From the NCBI RefSeq assembly GCF_007860175.1, contig NZ_SJPX01000001.1:248001-312000 (forward strand): 64,000 bases of DNA, read 5' to 3'. The DNA is from Rubripirellula reticaptiva (GTDB lineage Bacteria > Planctomycetota > Planctomycetia > Pirellulales > Pirellulaceae). The notes under the pieces were generated by a model that did no database searches, was not told the DNA's origin, and saw only the letters and a program-made list of their open reading frames with translations. A program made the translations under genes and the position numbers. Positions 62,748 to 64,000 of the stretch are shown here, one piece after another (within the stretch, counting starts at the first letter, position 1; the number at the start of each line of letters is the position of its first letter).

Positions 62748-63641
62748 ATGCCAACACAGTCTCGCCCTCCGGTTCAGATACCTGAGCGCACCCAAGATGC
62801 GCACAAAGGCACGTTTGGCCGCGTGCTGCTCATTGGCGGTTCGCGTGGCATGAGTGGTTCAATCTCACTGTCGTCGGTGGCGACACTGAAGACAGGATCT
62901 GGCCTCGTCACCGCAGCGGTCCCCAATCGGTGCTTAGAAACGGTAGCAGCCTTCCATCCTTGCTTGATGACGATCCCGTTGCCCGACGACGACAAGGGCA
63001 CGTTTTCAGTGGAGGCATCAACGTCGGTTGCGACGCGACTCGCAAAGGTCGATGCGGTCGGCGCAGGCCCTGGAATGACGACCGGCGCCGGATCCGTGCG
63101 GATCGTCGAGCGATTGATCGCCGCATCGGGGCTGCCGCGAGTGCTAGATGCCGATGCGATCAACGTGTTGGCCGAACTGGCCTGGGCGTCGTCGGCAACT
63201 GCTGACCATACCGGACCGCTTGTGCTAACACCTCATCCAGGTGAACTCCAGCGACTGGTCGGCGTACCGGCCAAACACCGGACAGATCAAATCAATGCAG
63301 CGGAGAAACTGTCCGATCAAACAGGCGCGGTGATCGTCGTCAAAGGAGGACCAACGGTCGTGGTCGGGCTCGGCCAACGTTACACCAATTCGACGGGCAA
63401 CCCCGGCATGGCGACGGCCGGATCGGGCGACGTATTGACGGGCGTGGTCACATCTTTGCTGGGCCAAGGGCTTTCGCCGTGGGACGCAGCCCGACTTGCG
63501 GTCTGGATTCATGGGCGGGCGGGCGATTTGGCGGCCAAGTTGACCGGGCAAGCCGGATTGACTGCACTAGAGATATTGCAGTGCTTGCCGCAAGCGGTTG
63601 TGGATGCGCAGGCTAGAAGCTTTCCGGTTGACGGCGCATAA
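62748..63641 (+). CDS. nnrD: ADP-dependent NAD(P)H-hydrate dehydratase
   Basis: Repairs hydrated NAD(P)H, 297 residues, ribokinase-like fold. Features in order: GTFGRVLLIGGSRGMSGSIS, LKTGSGLVTAAVPNRCLETV, AVGAGPGMTTGAG, LDADAINVLAE, VLTPHPGELQRLVG, and the nucleotide-binding NPGMATAGSGDVLTGVVTSL, with the catalytic Asp in GSGD. It is the stand-alone dehydratase without the fused NnrE epimerase domain, which must be encoded elsewhere. It shares a strand with larB and with the riboflavin kinase gene that follows. Confidence 0.95.
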   Translation: MPTQSRPPVQIPERTQDAHKGTFGRVLLIGGSRGMSGSISLSSVATLKTGSGLVTAAVPNRCLETVAAFHPCLMTIPLPDDDKGTFSVEASTSVATRLAKVDAVGAGPGMTTGAGSVRIVERLIAASGLPRVLDADAINVLAELAWASSATADHTGPLVLTPHPGELQRLVGVPAKHRTDQINAAEKLSDQTGAVIVVKGGPTVVVGLGQRYTNSTGNPGMATAGSGDVLTGVVTSLLGQGLSPWDAARLAVWIHGRAGDLAAKLTGQAGLTALEILQCLPQAVVDAQARSFPVDGA

Positions 63642-63703
63642 TTTGTGCGGGCCAGGACTCGCCGGCCACACTCCCCTGCCCTTCACTGCAATTTGCCCTT
63701 CTC

Positions 63704-64000
63704 GTGACGAAAATCGTTCCGCTCGCCAACGTCACCGATGCCAACGACCAGGCTCGGCTGGCGCATCTTCGCGGAGGAGCCGTCTCGATCGGCAACTTTG
63801 ACGGAGTCCACCGCGGCCACGCTGCCCTGTTGAAACAACTGCGCCGTGCAGCCGATCGTGTTGGCGGCCCCGCCGTCGCCATCGCGCTGGCCCCGCATCC
63901 AGCAGAGATTCTGAGGCCAGACAAAGCCCCGCCGAAGCTGGCTTCGCTGAAACGGCGAGCCGAACTGATGACCGATCTCGGCGTCGATGCTCTGGTGATT
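63704..64000 (+). CDS. ribF: Bifunctional riboflavin kinase/FAD synthetase, start only
   Basis: Only about 99 residues lie in the window; the gene runs off the right edge. The start is GTG. The conserved GAVSIGNFDGVHRGHAALLK is the nucleotidyltransferase signature of RibF (G-N-F-D-G-V-H-x-G-H), and AIALAPHPAEILRPDKAP is the following conserved segment. The full protein would make FMN from riboflavin and then FAD. A CCCTGCCC motif lies in the short gap after nnrD. Confidence 0.9.
   Translation, partial: MTKIVPLANVTDANDQARLAHLRGGAVSIGNFDGVHRGHAALLKQLRRAADRVGGPAVAIALAPHPAEILRPDKAPPKLASLKRRAELMTDLGVDALVI

Larger units (their letters stand above)
54249..63681 (-). repeat. Minus-strand KOPS-like set, pointing left
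   Basis: Six copies read as CCCTGCCC on the plus strand, starting at 54249, 55341, 55696, 55701, 58905 and 63674. No plus-strand GGGCAGGG was found to the right of 50.8 kb. Together with the left set they converge on the interval 50.8-54.2 kb. One GGGAAGGG on the plus strand (54079) is an exception if the fourth base is free. Confidence 0.75.

Overview
The window is bacterial chromosome, of roughly mid-50s % GC by eye. It looks like a planctomycete of the Pirellulaceae (Rhodopirellula-like). This rests on gene content, not on rRNA: two DUF1501 proteins, one paired with a PSD1/DUF1549/DUF1553 giant protein and one with a DUF1800 protein, a DUF1559 protein, Hanks-type kinases, an FGE-type lipoprotein-like protein and a Gfo/Idh/MocA protein with a twin-arginine leader. 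I see no rRNA, tRNA, CRISPR array, insertion sequence or prophage.

Layout. 1-3 kb: thrC (minus, cut by the left edge), then lspA-hisN. 3-6.4 kb: flagellar export genes fliP, fliQ, fliR, flhB, with 22 heptanucleotide repeats between fliP and fliQ. 6.4-9 kb: a hypothetical gene, then leuA with an apparent leucine attenuator (leader peptide plus terminator). 9-18 kb: a uronate-isomerase-like protein with a long acidic tail, an HtrA protease, an O-antigen-ligase-like protein, an FGE-like protein, asd, truA. 18.5-25.5 kb: Ser/Thr kinase plus FHA protein, polysaccharide flippase, two glycosyltransferases, a NYN-domain protein. 25.5-35.7 kb: esterase-like hydrolase, oxidoreductase, serine hydrolase, DUF1501 and PSD1 proteins, PAS-AraC regulator. 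35.7-42.8 kb: putA, serC, serA, a DUF2726-like gene. 43-47.8 kb: flhA, flhF, a small membrane protein and the flagellar sigma factor, behind a sigma-54-like promoter. 47.8-53 kb: methyltransferase, AT-hook protein, glycosyltransferase, an atypical kinase translationally coupled to accA. 53-64 kb: cvpA, YdjM-like, dtd, DUF1559, DUF1501-DUF1800, argG, larB, nnrD and ribF (cut by the right edge).

The main large-scale signal is a replication-terminus signature. The 8-mer GGGCAGGG, which fits the E. coli FtsK-orienting KOPS consensus GGGNAGGG, occurs 13 times on the plus strand between 2.6 and 50.8 kb and never on the minus strand there. From 54.2 to 63.7 kb it occurs 6 times, all on the minus strand. 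The two sets point at each other. Between them, in the intergenic gap between accA and cvpA, lies a 28-bp sequence with the architecture of a XerC/XerD dif site (53014-53041). Two independent features therefore suggest that the window spans the chromosome dimer resolution site.

The second notable system is the leuA leader: a 19-codon ORF with seven leucine codons in eight positions, followed by a 12-bp GC-rich hairpin and seven T. All counts and alignments were made by eye, and no database search was run.
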